64,000 nucleotides of DNA from Oscillatoria sp. HE19RPO (GTDB lineage Bacteria; Cyanobacteriota; Cyanobacteriia; Cyanobacteriales; Laspinemataceae): assembly GCF_024220515.1 (NCBI RefSeq), contig NZ_JAMXOT010000104.1, positions 1-64,000 of the forward strand. The letters run 5' to 3'. Made by a program: the position numbers and the translations under genes. Below, in pieces: positions 17,979 to 27,130 of the stretch (its first letter is position 1; every line of letters begins with the position of its first letter). The notes beneath the pieces were generated by a model. That model saw only the letters and a program-made list of their open reading frames with translations, made no database searches and was not told the DNA's origin.

Positions 17979-18099
17979 GTTACAATAAATGCGAGCCTTT
18001 AGGGGAAATCTACGCAAGCGCGATCGCGCTTTTACTGGGTGACATTCCATTGGATCACCTTCTCAAAAAAAAGCGAATTTAGCGAATAGTAACTTTTGC

Positions 18100-19560
18100 A
18101 TGAAACCAACATTTTTCAAGTCAAACTCACAATTCAATTCGTTCATTTCCAGGAAACATTTCTGGTATATTGTTCCTTTTTTATGTTCTTTGGGACTCGC
18201 CTTATTTCCCTCGGTGACTGTCGCGAGTGATGCTCACGGGCGTGCCGTTTTACCCGGGATATCCCGTTTTGATCAGCTCACTCAATCTCAGGACCGGAAA
18301 CCTCAAATCAGCCAAGGAAGTTCACCACGCGATTTTGCAGAGGCTGTCACGGTAATTGAGCAACAATGGGAACCTGTATTTGAAGATTATTTTGGCAGAA
18401 ATTTATCGGAGGTTACCCTGAGTGGGGCAGAAATTAGCGAAGCGTTGGCGGTGGTTGAACAAAAAACGGGTCAAAAGTCTGCGGTAATTTACATGATTCC
18501 CGGTGAGGATCAACTTGAATTGTTGTTAGTCACTGCTGATGGAGGCGTGACGGGTCGGACGATCGCCGAAACCAATCAGGAGATGCTGATCGAAACGGCA
18601 CAACAATTACGGCAGCGCATGACTAGCCCTAGCCGAAGAAGTACCCGCTCCTATTTGCCTCAAGCCCAAAATCTTTATACTTGGACGATCGCCCCTTTGC
18701 GTGAGGAATTGCAATCCCTAGGAATCGAAAACCTGTTGTTATGTGTCGGTCCGGGCTTGCGATCGGTCCCCTTTGCGGCTTTACATGATGGGGAAGAATT
18801 TCTGGTGGAACAATACAGTCTCGCCTTGATTCCCGCCTTTAACATGATTGACTTGAATCCCAGTACCCTGGCAAATACAGAAGTATTGGCAATGGGGGCT
18901 TCCATTTTTGAAAACCTCTCTCCCCTGCCTGCGGTCCCCGTGGAACTCTCTCAAATTGCCAGTTATCTGTGGCGCGGAGAGATATTTCTCAATCAAGAGT
19001 TTACTCAGGAAAACTTGCAGTCACAATTGCAAGAATCCCGCTATGGAATCGTTCACCTCGCTACTCACGCGGATTTTCAGGAGGGAGAACCGACTCAATC
19101 TTATATCCAATTGTGGGATAGTAAACTCACCTTGGATGATATGCAACGCTTAGAACTTGATGAATCTGCGATCGGATTGTTGGTGTTGAGTGCTTGTAAG
19201 ACAGCCGTTGGCAGCCAAGATGCCGAAAAGGGATTTGCCGGATTAGCGATTCAAAGCGGCGTTCCCTCTGCCTTAGCAAGTTTATGGTATGTGAGCGACC
19301 TCGGGACTCTGGCCCTGATGTCCGAGTTTTACAATACGTTCAAAACCGACGACGAAAACGCGCGATCGATACTCAAGGCAGACGCCCTACGGCAGGCACA
19401 ACTTGCCATGCTTCGAGGAGAAGTGCGCTTAGAAGACGGCAAGTTAGTCAGCGATCGCGGGGAACTAGCCCTCCCTGAAAACTTAGCGGAATTGACCGGG
19501 GAAAATTTAGCTCACCCTTACTTTTGGGCCGGGTTTACCTTAATTGGCAGTCCCTGGTAA
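18100..19560 (+). CDS. Secreted CHAT-domain protein
   Basis: A 486-residue protein. A hydrophobic N-terminal segment (WYIVPFLCSLGLALFPSVTVASDA, about residues 23-46) looks like a signal peptide. Residues ~200-486 form a CHAT (caspase-like) domain with the catalytic dyad His323 in HLATHADF and Cys366 in LVLSACKTAVG, plus GFAGLAIQSGVPSALASLWYVSD typical of the family. Most cyanobacterial CHAT proteins carry long TPR arrays; this one has only a ~170-residue N-terminal region and no TPR units that I can see. Proteolytic activity is plausible from the dyad; the target is unknown. It is monocistronic as far as visible. Confidence 0.9.
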   Translation: MKPTFFKSNSQFNSFISRKHFWYIVPFLCSLGLALFPSVTVASDAHGRAVLPGISRFDQLTQSQDRKPQISQGSSPRDFAEAVTVIEQQWEPVFEDYFGRNLSEVTLSGAEISEALAVVEQKTGQKSAVIYMIPGEDQLELLLVTADGGVTGRTIAETNQEMLIETAQQLRQRMTSPSRRSTRSYLPQAQNLYTWTIAPLREELQSLGIENLLLCVGPGLRSVPFAALHDGEEFLVEQYSLALIPAFNMIDLNPSTLANTEVLAMGASIFENLSPLPAVPVELSQIASYLWRGEIFLNQEFTQENLQSQLQESRYGIVHLATHADFQEGEPTQSYIQLWDSKLTLDDMQRLELDESAIGLLVLSACKTAVGSQDAEKGFAGLAIQSGVPSALASLWYVSDLGTLALMSEFYNTFKTDDENARSILKADALRQAQLAMLRGEVRLEDGKLVSDRGELALPENLAELTGENLAHPYFWAGFTLIGSPW

Positions 19561-20063
19561 GAGGCGGTTGCAGCGATCGCCTTTGTGGGAAACTGGAGCA
19601 GTAGGTGGGCGATCGCTGCTTAAGCTCCTCTCATATCTGGGTTGAACTGTTCCAAAATCGGCTCAATTCATTCAAAATTTCTGATAGAACCTACCCGGTT
19701 TAATCGCATTTTTTCAGCGGTGTTATTGGAGCAAACACACTCACCCTAAATACCGAGCAACCGTTGCAGCGATCGCCTGCTATTTTTTTAGACTGACGAC
19801 TTGAATGACTGAACCTAACCGCTGTAAAGTGGCGATCGTATATTGGCCATCCTCACCGGGATTCTATTCTCTTTCAATCATGCAATCCCAGCGTTAATGG
19901 TAGGATTAGACTGACCCATTGAAAATCATTCCCATGACCTAACTTAAGTCCGGTTCATTCAATCAAAAGTCATCAATTTGCCAACCCCCATCCAAACATC
20001 CTACAATTATCCCATTGTCAGTGATTTTTATAACTCGGGTTTTGCACCCCATTCAAAAAATCG
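19561..20063. other. Intergenic region rich in HIP1 sites
   Basis: This 503-base gap contains an inverted repeat of GCAGCGATCGCC (from ~19570) with GGCGATCGCTGC (from ~19608), and a lone GCAGCGATCGCCTGC followed by TATTTTTTTAG near 19766-19790 that might act as a weak terminator. No gene is supported. Confidence 0.45.
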
Positions 20064-21131
20064 ATGAAAATGTTTGTTCCAGGTCGTCTTTGTTTATTTG
20101 GCGAACACAGTGATTGGGCCGGAGGATACCGAACTATCAATCCGGCTCTCCACAAAGGATACACCCTCAGTGTCGGCACCAATCAAGGTATTTATGCCCA
20201 AGTCAAACCCCATCCGACCCACCTCATTCTTCACTCCTGTCTCACCGATGGCACTCGTAAAGAATTGTTACAAATTCCTATGGAACGAGAACAATTGTTG
20301 GCCGAAGCCAAAAAGGGTGGTTTCTTTAGTTACGCCGCCGGAGTTGCCTATCAAGCCTTGACTCTTTATCACGTCCAAGGGGTAGAAATTGATAACTATA
20401 AAACCGATTTACCCATTCAAAAAGGATTAGCCTCAAGTGCAGCTATCTCCGTTCTCGTCGCCCGTTCCTTCAATCAGTTGTACCAATTAAAATTAACCCT
20501 TCGCGGTGAAATGGAGTTAGCCTATCACGGTGAAATTACCACCCCATCTCGCTGTGGTCGCCTCGACCAAAGCTGTGCCTACGGTAACCGACCCGTGATG
20601 ATGATGTTTGATGGACAACATATTAATATTATAGAACTCAAAACTCCCAGCAATTTATTTTTTGTAATCGTCGATTTAGCCGCTTCTAAAAACACCCATG
20701 AAATCTTGAGCATTCTCAATCAATGCTATCCCTTTGCCACCAATGAAATTAAACAAAGCGTTCATAAATATTTAGGAGAAATTAGCGCCAGAATTACCCA
20801 GGAAGCCGCCACTGCCTTAGAACAGGGCGATGCCGAATCTCTCGGGGCCTTAATGAAGCAAGCCCAAAGCGAATTTGACCGCCATTTAATTCGGGCCTGT
20901 CCCTCCCAATTAACCGCCCCCGTCCTGCACTCGCTGCTCAAACATCCGCCGCTGCAAAGCTTAATTTTGGGCGGAAAAGGCGTCGGGTCTCAAGGAGATG
21001 GGACGGCACAATTTATTGTAAAAAATCAAGAGAATCAACAGCGCGTGATTGAACTGATTAAACGAGATTTCCCCCAAATGCAATGTCTGAAACTGGTGAT
21101 TTCCTCCTCTTCCGCTGAAGTTATAGAATAA
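20064..21131 (+). CDS. GHMP-family sugar kinase
   Basis: A 355-residue GHMP kinase. The N-terminal sugar-binding signature is VPGRLCLFGEHSDWAGGYR, and the ATP-binding loop GLASSAAISVLVARSF lies near residue 122. The motif GRLDQSCAYG follows, and the C-terminal glycine motif is LILGGKGVGSQGDGTAQF. The EHSDWAGGYR signature is closest to galactokinase, L-arabinokinase and glucuronokinase types rather than mevalonate kinase. The next gene, 82 bases downstream, encodes a UTP-sugar nucleotidyltransferase. The pair could therefore phosphorylate a free sugar and activate it as a UDP-sugar, a salvage route (inference). The exact substrate cannot be told from sequence alone. Confidence 0.88.
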   Translation: MKMFVPGRLCLFGEHSDWAGGYRTINPALHKGYTLSVGTNQGIYAQVKPHPTHLILHSCLTDGTRKELLQIPMEREQLLAEAKKGGFFSYAAGVAYQALTLYHVQGVEIDNYKTDLPIQKGLASSAAISVLVARSFNQLYQLKLTLRGEMELAYHGEITTPSRCGRLDQSCAYGNRPVMMMFDGQHINIIELKTPSNLFFVIVDLAASKNTHEILSILNQCYPFATNEIKQSVHKYLGEISARITQEAATALEQGDAESLGALMKQAQSEFDRHLIRACPSQLTAPVLHSLLKHPPLQSLILGGKGVGSQGDGTAQFIVKNQENQQRVIELIKRDFPQMQCLKLVISSSSAEVIE

Positions 21132-21213
21132 AATAACAGAAGATTTCCGCAACCTGTCTAGTTCAGTCTTACCCGGGAGACTTGATAGCCTGTTCTGAAC
21201 CCTTTTAATATAT

Positions 21214-22107
21214 ATGAAAAACTCAAATCATCCGATTCGCAAAGCAATTATTCCCGCCGCCGGATTTGGCACACGCTTGTTTCCAGCCACGAAAGCTGTA
21301 AAAAAAGAATTGTTGCCGATTATCGACAGCAAAGGTCGCGTTAAACCCTCGATTTTAGCCATTGTGGAAGAAGCCATCAGTGCCGGAATCGAAGAAGTGG
21401 CGATTATCGTCCAACCCGGGGACGCTCCAATTTTTGAGAGTTTCTTCAAAACTCCTTTAAACTCTAATCATTATCACAAACTTTCCCCAGAAAATCAAAT
21501 TTATAGCCAGTATTTACAAGAATTAGGCGAAAAAATTACTCTGGTAATTCAGGAGGTCCAGGAGGGGTATGGTCATGCGGTATTTTGCGCCAAAGACTGG
21601 GTAAATCAGGAACCGTTCCTGCTGTTTTTAGGAGATCATGTTTATTTATCGGATACCGATGTTTCTTGTGCCAGCCAACTGGTGGAGGTTTATAACCGGG
21701 TGGGAAAAAGTACAATCGCCCTGACGGTAACCCCTGGGGAAGAAATTTATCACTGTGGTTGCGTCACGGGGAATTGGCAAGATAACGATGAAATTTTGTC
21801 CCTCACCGAAGTCTGTGAAAAGCCGGATTTAGACTATGCTAGGAAAAATTTAACGGTAGAAGGATTAACAGGCGATCGCTTCTTAACCGTCTTCGGAATT
21901 TACGCCCTGACGCCCACAATCTTTGACTTTCTCGAAGCCAATATCCGCAATAATTTCCGAGAAAAAGGAGAATTTCAGCTCACCACCTGCCTAGAACAAG
22001 TGCGCCAAGCCGAAGGAATGTATGGCTATCAAATCAAAGGACGGTGTTTCGATACCGGAATGCCCGATGCCTATTATCAAACATTCATCGATTTTCGCAA
22101 CGGCTAA
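21214..22107 (+). CDS. GalU-like UTP-sugar-1-phosphate uridylyltransferase
   Basis: A 297-residue nucleotidyltransferase. The N-terminal signature is AIIPAAGFGTRLFPATKAVKKELLPI (UTP/Mg2+ loop). Further motifs are EGYGHAVFCAKDWV, the metal-site FLLFLGDHVY, and ...GEFQLTTCLEQV with RCFDTGMPDAYYQTF at the end. It differs from classical GalU by having a GDH instead of the usual DD(V/I) at the metal site, seen also in plant-like UDP-sugar enzymes. It follows the GHMP kinase by 82 bases on the same strand and probably uses its product. Confidence 0.88.
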   Translation: MKNSNHPIRKAIIPAAGFGTRLFPATKAVKKELLPIIDSKGRVKPSILAIVEEAISAGIEEVAIIVQPGDAPIFESFFKTPLNSNHYHKLSPENQIYSQYLQELGEKITLVIQEVQEGYGHAVFCAKDWVNQEPFLLFLGDHVYLSDTDVSCASQLVEVYNRVGKSTIALTVTPGEEIYHCGCVTGNWQDNDEILSLTEVCEKPDLDYARKNLTVEGLTGDRFLTVFGIYALTPTIFDFLEANIRNNFREKGEFQLTTCLEQVRQAEGMYGYQIKGRCFDTGMPDAYYQTFIDFRNG

Positions 22108-22186
22108 AAATTGTGCTAAATCCAACTCAGCCTGATTGACATTTGATACCATAGAGGGGAACCCTAGCAGAATTGACAAACCTCCC

Positions 22187-22864
22187 ATGAGAAAACTCGG
22201 CTTTGGATTAATATGGCTTGGATTAATCATTTATGCCTTTGGATTTGCACCCCCGGATAACCCCACCGCCACCTTTAACTTAATTAAAAACCTAGTAACC
22301 GGCGAATGGGAGGGAATCAACCCCCTAATTATTGCCCTGTTTAATATCATGGGAGTATGGCCATTTATCTATAGCGCCGTGCTATTTTTAGATGGAAAAG
22401 GACAGAAAATTCCCGCATGGCCATTTGTCACCCTGTCCTTTGGGGTCGGTGCATTTGCCTTGTTACCCTATCTCGCCTTGCGCCAGCCTAACCCCAGCTT
22501 TTCCGGGGAGAAAAATTGGTTTTTAAAAGCAATAGACTCGCGAATTTTCGGGGCGATCGCCGCCTTATCCGCCCTCATCTTACTCGGCTATGGCATCACC
22601 CAAGGAAATTGGACCGATTACCTCTACCAATGGCAAACCAGCCGATTTATTCATGTCATGACCTTAGACTTTTGCCTGCTGTGCCTCCTCTTTCCCACCA
22701 TCCTCGGAGATGACATGGCGCGACGGGGTTTAAACAGTCCCGTGATATTTTGGATAGTCGCCTTAATTCCCCTATTAGGACCGGCATTTTATCTAGTCTT
22801 ACGTCCCCCCATCCAAGTCAGCGAGGAAGGGGTCCCGATGAATACTCCGGTTACTCAGGAATAG
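22187..22864 (+). CDS. Multi-spanning membrane protein, conserved unknown
   Basis: A 225-residue protein with about six membrane helices (FGLIWLGLIIYAFGFAP, ALFNIMGVWPFIYSAVLFL, FVTLSFGVGAFALLPYLAL, IFGAIAALSALILLGYGI, VMTLDFCLLCLLFPTIL, VIFWIVALIPLLGPAFYLVL). It resembles cyanobacterial and plastid DUF2834-type conserved membrane proteins, but I do not recognise a function. ATG 22187 is preferred because the upstream extension from 22136 has no membrane or family pattern. It is 79 bases after the GalU-like gene and may be cotranscribed. Confidence 0.8.
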   Translation: MRKLGFGLIWLGLIIYAFGFAPPDNPTATFNLIKNLVTGEWEGINPLIIALFNIMGVWPFIYSAVLFLDGKGQKIPAWPFVTLSFGVGAFALLPYLALRQPNPSFSGEKNWFLKAIDSRIFGAIAALSALILLGYGITQGNWTDYLYQWQTSRFIHVMTLDFCLLCLLFPTILGDDMARRGLNSPVIFWIVALIPLLGPAFYLVLRPPIQVSEEGVPMNTPVTQE

Positions 22865-22914
22865 TACAGTAGCGGCAGAATTGATTCTGCCGTGAGTCTA
22901 GGCGATCGCCCGCT

Positions 22915-22946
22915 AAAAAACACAAAAGGCGCGATCGCCGCGCCTC
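22915..22946 (-). terminator. Intrinsic terminator of the Cys-rich/phasin pair (minus strand)
   Basis: On the minus strand AGGCGCG and CGCGCCT (22927-22933 and 22939-22945) form a 7-bp GC stem followed by TTTTGTGTTTTTT. It lies just past the stop of the gene at 22963. A separate hairpin, CGGCAGAATTGATTCTGCCG, is at 22873-22892 on the side of the upstream plus-strand gene. Confidence 0.75.
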
Positions 22947-22962
22947 CTGTTACTTATCCCAA

Positions 22963-23418
22963 TTACGATTCCCAGTCGGGACAGTCGCCATCGGTTTCCC
23001 AGCCATAGGGATGCATTCCACAAACCAGTAAATTGCCCCCGTAAACCTGACCGTGATAGTTTTTACAGCCGATACAGGCTGCATATTTTTCCGCTGTGGG
23101 TTCCACCGATGACACAAAGCCATCCATGTCCGTTGGAAATTCATCTAGTCCTAAATACAGGTCAAAAAATGGATCAACTAACTCTTCAAAATATTGGTCG
23201 ATTTCGATGAAAATCGTCGTTTGTAATTCTTCCGTGAATTCTTCAGAAAGTTCAATAATATCTGAAGAAAACCTTCCCAAAACCTCAACGAATTCCTCGA
23301 CCTCTTCCGTCACTTCTTGAACAAAGCGATCCACTTCTTGTCCCGCTGTCTCTAACATTTTGAAAAATTCTTTCGGCCAATCTTCCATAACCCTTTGCCT
23401 AATGACTTCCGGAAGCAA
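22963..23418 (-). CDS. Acidic protein with C-terminal four-cysteine motif
   Basis: A 151-residue, strongly acidic protein. Residues ~20-95 are helical and Glu-rich (EVDRFVQEVTEEVEEFVEVL). The C-terminus carries CIGCKNYHGQVYGG, then a Cys in LLVCGMHPYGW and another in DCPDW, a likely metal or Fe-S site. The motif ACxxCxNYHG...CGxHPYG is conserved in cyanobacterial unknowns as I recall them. It starts 3 bases after the stop of the phasin-like gene upstream, so the two form an operon. Function unknown. Confidence 0.8.
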   Translation of the reverse strand: MLPEVIRQRVMEDWPKEFFKMLETAGQEVDRFVQEVTEEVEEFVEVLGRFSSDIIELSEEFTEELQTTIFIEIDQYFEELVDPFFDLYLGLDEFPTDMDGFVSSVEPTAEKYAACIGCKNYHGQVYGGNLLVCGMHPYGWETDGDCPDWES

Positions 23419-23421
23419 TCT

Positions 23422-23793
23422 CTATTCGTTCTGGAGTCGCCGTAGTTCATCCTGTAACGATTGTACCTGATCGCGCAGGTTATTCACCTCTGGAGGTTTC
23501 TCCGGGGTGGGTTCTTCATCGTCTTCTAGGATTTCAATGCGACGGGGTTCTTTTGGCGTTGTGGGTTCCGATGGGGGCTGCTTGATTTGCTGCTGGCCCT
23601 GTTTCATCATGTCTTCGACGAAGCGACGCGCTTCTTCGGTGCTCATTTCACCCCGCGCGACCATTTCATCGGCCAGTTTTTGGGCTTTTTCGCGCACTTC
23701 GGCTAGTCTTCCGGTGGCTTGTTCGCCTGCATAAGATGCGATTCCCACTCCCAGATAAAATGCCCTTTGTACTATATCACCGAAACCAGGCAT
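23422..23793 (-). CDS. Phasin-like helical protein
   Basis: A 123-residue protein. The first ~75 residues (YLGVGIASYAGEQATGRLAE ... KLADEMVARGEMSTEEARRF) match the phasin/PHA-granule-like helix of cyanobacteria. A Pro/Thr/Glu-rich linker and a coiled-coil end (LRDQVQSLQDELRRLQNE) follow. It may bind membranes, polymer granules or a partner; the acidic Cys protein in the same operon is a candidate. The evidence is sequence pattern only. Confidence 0.78.
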   Translation of the reverse strand: MPGFGDIVQRAFYLGVGIASYAGEQATGRLAEVREKAQKLADEMVARGEMSTEEARRFVEDMMKQGQQQIKQPPSEPTTPKEPRRIEILEDDEEPTPEKPPEVNNLRDQVQSLQDELRRLQNE

Positions 23794-23886
23794 AGGCAGT
23801 ATTGCTCCTTCGTCGCTGAGGTTACTGCTTCTAGGATAAGGCTAATAGAGGCCGAGTGACCACCAGAAAGAGGCACTAAAAAAAAG

Positions 23887-23982
23887 TGACCCGGATACCA
23901 CGCCTGTCACAAGCATCCCGTATTGCTGCTACCTTCCGGTCCTGACAAAGTTTGGGCGTTATGACCGCATGGGTCCAGGTCA
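23887..23982 (-). ncRNA. ffs: Signal recognition particle RNA (4.5S type)
   Basis: The minus strand contains the universal SRP loop, GTCAGGACCGGAAGGTAGCA, around 23925-23945. Outer arms TGACCTGGACCC (near 23982) and GGGTCA (near 23887) pair to close a ~96-nt hairpin RNA. TTTTTTTT follows directly on the minus strand (plus 23878-23885), which marks the 3' end. The RNA works with Ffh in membrane targeting. Confidence 0.93.
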
Positions 23983-24059
23983 TTTACAACTATATCATTG
24001 TTGTCCGACTCTTGTCTAGGGGGTGGCAGAATATTTTTTAAAGTTGTGGTTGCGGCCCG

Positions 24060-24326
24060 TTATTCTACGACGATACACCACTCATAGAGGTCGTACTGGA
24101 CGCAGCCATGTTTAACCAGAGGGTCCTCTGCAACGATCTGCTGGGCTTCCTCTATTGACTCCGCCTCAAACAGCAGCATTCCGCCTCCACGTCGTTTCCA
24201 GTAGCCAGTTTTGGCGTTATGTCCTTTGGCGATTAAATCTTCGACGTAGGCTTTATGGGCGGGAACGTGGCGATCGAAGGTGGGTTTATCGACGATTCCT
24301 TCTTCTATTTTGACAAACCAGGGCAT
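24060..24326 (-). CDS. YciI-family protein
   Basis: An 88-residue protein of the YCII fold: KIEEGIVDKPTFDRHVPAHKAYVEDLIAKG, then GGGMLLFEAESIEEAQQIVAEDPL and a C-terminal Tyr/Trp pair. The family has ferredoxin-like dimers with a conserved His-Asp pair and often unknown enzymatic roles. Start ATG at 24326 is the first Met before the conserved block. It is a short stand-alone gene, with no clear operon partner on either side. Confidence 0.85.
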   Translation of the reverse strand: MPWFVKIEEGIVDKPTFDRHVPAHKAYVEDLIAKGHNAKTGYWKRRGGGMLLFEAESIEEAQQIVAEDPLVKHGCVQYDLYEWCIVVE

Positions 24327-24435
24327 TGGAGGTTGCAGTCAGGGGTTAGGGGTTAAACGGGATTGGCCTGGGACTCCCAAGAGTGCAGGTCATCGCAAAT
24401 TTTACCATCAAATGGGCTACTGGTTGGTGTTCCCC

Positions 24436-27087
24436 TTAGAAACAGCGTTTGAGGAGGGTGGGAGGGATGGAATGGGGGATTGACCGATCGCCCAATAACT
24501 GGCACCCCTGACGCACTAAATCATCCAGTTCCAGGTTCCAAATCATCGCCGTCCCATCGTCACTGGTGGAGGCTAATTCTCCCCCTTCTGGAGACCAGGA
24601 TACATGAGTGATGGCTTGTTGATGTCCGCGTAGGGGCGTGAGGAAGCTGCCATCTCGATTCCAGAGGTTAACAGTACCATCAGCAGTTCCGGTGGCAAGG
24701 GTTTGAGAATCGGGGTGGAAATTGAGGCTGGTGACGGGGTGGGAATGGTGGAGGATACTTAATAATTTACCATCGCTTTCTCGCCAGAGTCTGACGGTGC
24801 CATCATCACTGGCGGAGGCTAATAATTGACCATCGGGACTGAAGCGAATGGCAACGACGCGACTGCCATGTCCTTCGAGGAGATGAATCAATTTACCATC
24901 GCTGGTTCTGCGGAGGAAGATTCGGCGATCGCCACTGGCAGAGGCGAGGGTTTTGCCGTTGGGTGAAAACCTCACGGAGAAGACTTGATCCTGATGTCCT
25001 GTCCAGGTTTGTAGCAATTTTCCATCTTTGACCCGCCAAATTTTCACGGTGTTTTCTTCTGCGGTGGCGATCGTCTCTGCTTTGGGACTAAAACTCACAT
25101 CGGTGATGGGACTGGAATTCGGGATGGTCAGGGGTAATTTTTCCCGGGTTGTTGTCCAGAATTGCAAAGGATGATTTGTGGTTGCCACTGCGATGATTTT
25201 GCGGTCAGGACTGATAGCAATGCGGTTAATTGGACCGGGAATATCGGGTAAATTCAGGGCGACTTGGCGATCGCGATTCCAGAGAGTAAGGGTATTATGA
25301 GTAGCCGTGACGAATCCCTGACCGTTGGGGGTAAATTCCAGGGCGACTGCTGGGTGAGAATGGAGGAGGCGATCGGCGGGTTCGATTAAACCATTTATCG
25401 CCTGATGTAGTCCTAGGGCCACCCGGAACTGAGTGGCGGAGTTGACCCCAATGAATGCCTTGAGTTGTTGGGCGGCTTCTAGGCTTTCTATCAGGGCCAA
25501 TTCAGGTTGGTTTTCGGCAATTAGGGCTTGAGAGAGTAAGGCGACACCATTAAGTTTAGTATGGGTTTTGTCAATGGATTTGTTCACCCAAAATACGCCC
25601 AGGAGAAAGGCAGAAACTGCCATGACTCCACTAACCCATCCGGTTATAATTTGGGCTTTATTTTGCCGGTGTTGTCTCAGTTTAGCTTCAGTAATTTTGC
25701 GGCGATTTTGTTCTTGAGTGAGTTCTTCTAATAATTCTTTTTCCCGATAAAGTTGCTGAATTTGGGCTTGAGTTTGTTCCGCATTTTGGCGAAACTGGGT
25801 TAATTCGGCTTCTTGACTGGCGGCTAAGAATTGATAATCGAGGTCGCTCAAATTTTTTCCTTTGGCCCATTCCCGGGCATCTTGTAAGGCTTTTCCTCGG
25901 AGTAAACGGGAAGTATCCTGGCGGTCCGACTCTAACCAGGCTGCTAAGGCTTCAGCATAAGGACGTAAATTAAACAGGGATTTTTCGACCCAATTGAAGT
26001 TAAAAATGGCGGCATAGATGGGATTGCTAACGGTTAATTTTCCGTCTTGGATTCGGACTAAACCGGATAGGCGTAATTCGGTTTGTTCGGGACTATCATC
26101 GGCGGGAATTGCTTGTAATTTTAAGAGTTGTTGATAGCATCCCAGTAAACGGCTGGCCCGTTGGGGATTTCTGAGGAGGCGATCGCGAACGGTTCGCAGA
26201 TGTGCCGGTTCGTCCCGAGATTCCCAATTGTGAATAATTTCAGTTTGAATGAACCGTTCAACCCATTCGGCTTCATTCCCGGACTGGGGTAAAAATTCGG
26301 GGCTAATTTTTCCCATTTCCCGGACCAATTGACATAATTTTTGGGTTAAAAAGGGTTGTCCCCCGGTCCAATGGAGAATCTGGTGGAGGACCTCTTGGGG
26401 ATGAGTCAGGATATCAGTTAATCCAGCCAGTAACGGCTGGACTTCATCGAGTTGAAAGCCGGATAAATCAATCGCATGGCCGATATTAAAGGGGGTACGA
26501 GTGCGATCGCTAATTAAATCCGAGGGGGTGGCGACTCCTAAGAGGGCAAAAGTTAGGCGATCGTAGTTGGGATTTTGCGATCGCTTATTATAACAAGACC
26601 GAATCAAGGCAAAAAAGTCTTCCAAAGATTCATTCACACTCAACACGCTATCAATTTCATCAATAAAAATCACAATCCGTTGAGAAACCTGCTGCAACAA
26701 CAACGTTTCAATCAGTTCCCCCAACCGCTGAACTGGAGAAATCGACTCCCGGTCTTGCCACCAGTTCATAAACTCCAAAGCATCTAATAAATTAAAATTG
26801 CTGGTGAGTTTATAGGCAACTCCTCCATACCATTGTTCGAGGGAAATCTGTTTACTGCCAATATCAGAAATATCAATCGTTGCACAGGCAACTCCGTCGG
26901 CAGTTAGGCGATGCACCGTTCGCACCAGCAAGCTAGATTTTCCCATCTGCCGAGAATTAAGAATGTAACAAAATTCGCCAAGTTTTAGCTTTTCATAGAA
27001 ATTAGAATCAGCTTTACGCACCACATAGTTTGGAGAAGTTTCCGGCAAACTTCCTCCGGCTTGATAATAAAAAGTTGCTTTTTTCAT
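24436..27087 (-). CDS. AAA-like (STAND-type) ATPase with WD40 repeats
   Basis: An 883-residue protein. Residues ~1-360 are the cyanobacterial AAA-like domain: ILNSRQMGKSSLLVRT (Walker A, ~residues 45-60), IVIFIDEIDSVLS (Walker B) and a helical winged-helix region (WTGGQPFLTQKLCQLV). A coiled coil (ELTQFRQNAEQTQAQIQQLY) and one membrane helix (GWVSGVMAVSAFLLGVFWV, ~505-525) precede about seven WD40 repeats (FSPDGQLLASASDDGTVRLWRESDGKLL and similar). Such proteins are signal-transducing NTPases with a sensing propeller (family knowledge). Their actual cue is unknown. The downstream (upstream on the strand) neighbour is a MITE-like element and then the SPFH gene. Confidence 0.9.
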   Translation of the reverse strand: MKKATFYYQAGGSLPETSPNYVVRKADSNFYEKLKLGEFCYILNSRQMGKSSLLVRTVHRLTADGVACATIDISDIGSKQISLEQWYGGVAYKLTSNFNLLDALEFMNWWQDRESISPVQRLGELIETLLLQQVSQRIVIFIDEIDSVLSVNESLEDFFALIRSCYNKRSQNPNYDRLTFALLGVATPSDLISDRTRTPFNIGHAIDLSGFQLDEVQPLLAGLTDILTHPQEVLHQILHWTGGQPFLTQKLCQLVREMGKISPEFLPQSGNEAEWVERFIQTEIIHNWESRDEPAHLRTVRDRLLRNPQRASRLLGCYQQLLKLQAIPADDSPEQTELRLSGLVRIQDGKLTVSNPIYAAIFNFNWVEKSLFNLRPYAEALAAWLESDRQDTSRLLRGKALQDAREWAKGKNLSDLDYQFLAASQEAELTQFRQNAEQTQAQIQQLYREKELLEELTQEQNRRKITEAKLRQHRQNKAQIITGWVSGVMAVSAFLLGVFWVNKSIDKTHTKLNGVALLSQALIAENQPELALIESLEAAQQLKAFIGVNSATQFRVALGLHQAINGLIEPADRLLHSHPAVALEFTPNGQGFVTATHNTLTLWNRDRQVALNLPDIPGPINRIAISPDRKIIAVATTNHPLQFWTTTREKLPLTIPNSSPITDVSFSPKAETIATAEENTVKIWRVKDGKLLQTWTGHQDQVFSVRFSPNGKTLASASGDRRIFLRRTSDGKLIHLLEGHGSRVVAIRFSPDGQLLASASDDGTVRLWRESDGKLLSILHHSHPVTSLNFHPDSQTLATGTADGTVNLWNRDGSFLTPLRGHQQAITHVSWSPEGGELASTSDDGTAMIWNLELDDLVRQGCQLLGDRSIPHSIPPTLLKRCF

Positions 27088-27130
27088 GGTTAGGGCTAAA
27101 TTATAAAATATTTCAATTTAGATAGACAAA

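Noticed and set aside
19766-19790. Terminator after the CHAT gene
   Set aside because: GCAGCGATCGCCTGC is partly self-complementary with a T-run, but it is ~200 bases past the stop and contains a HIP1 octamer, which is everywhere in this DNA.
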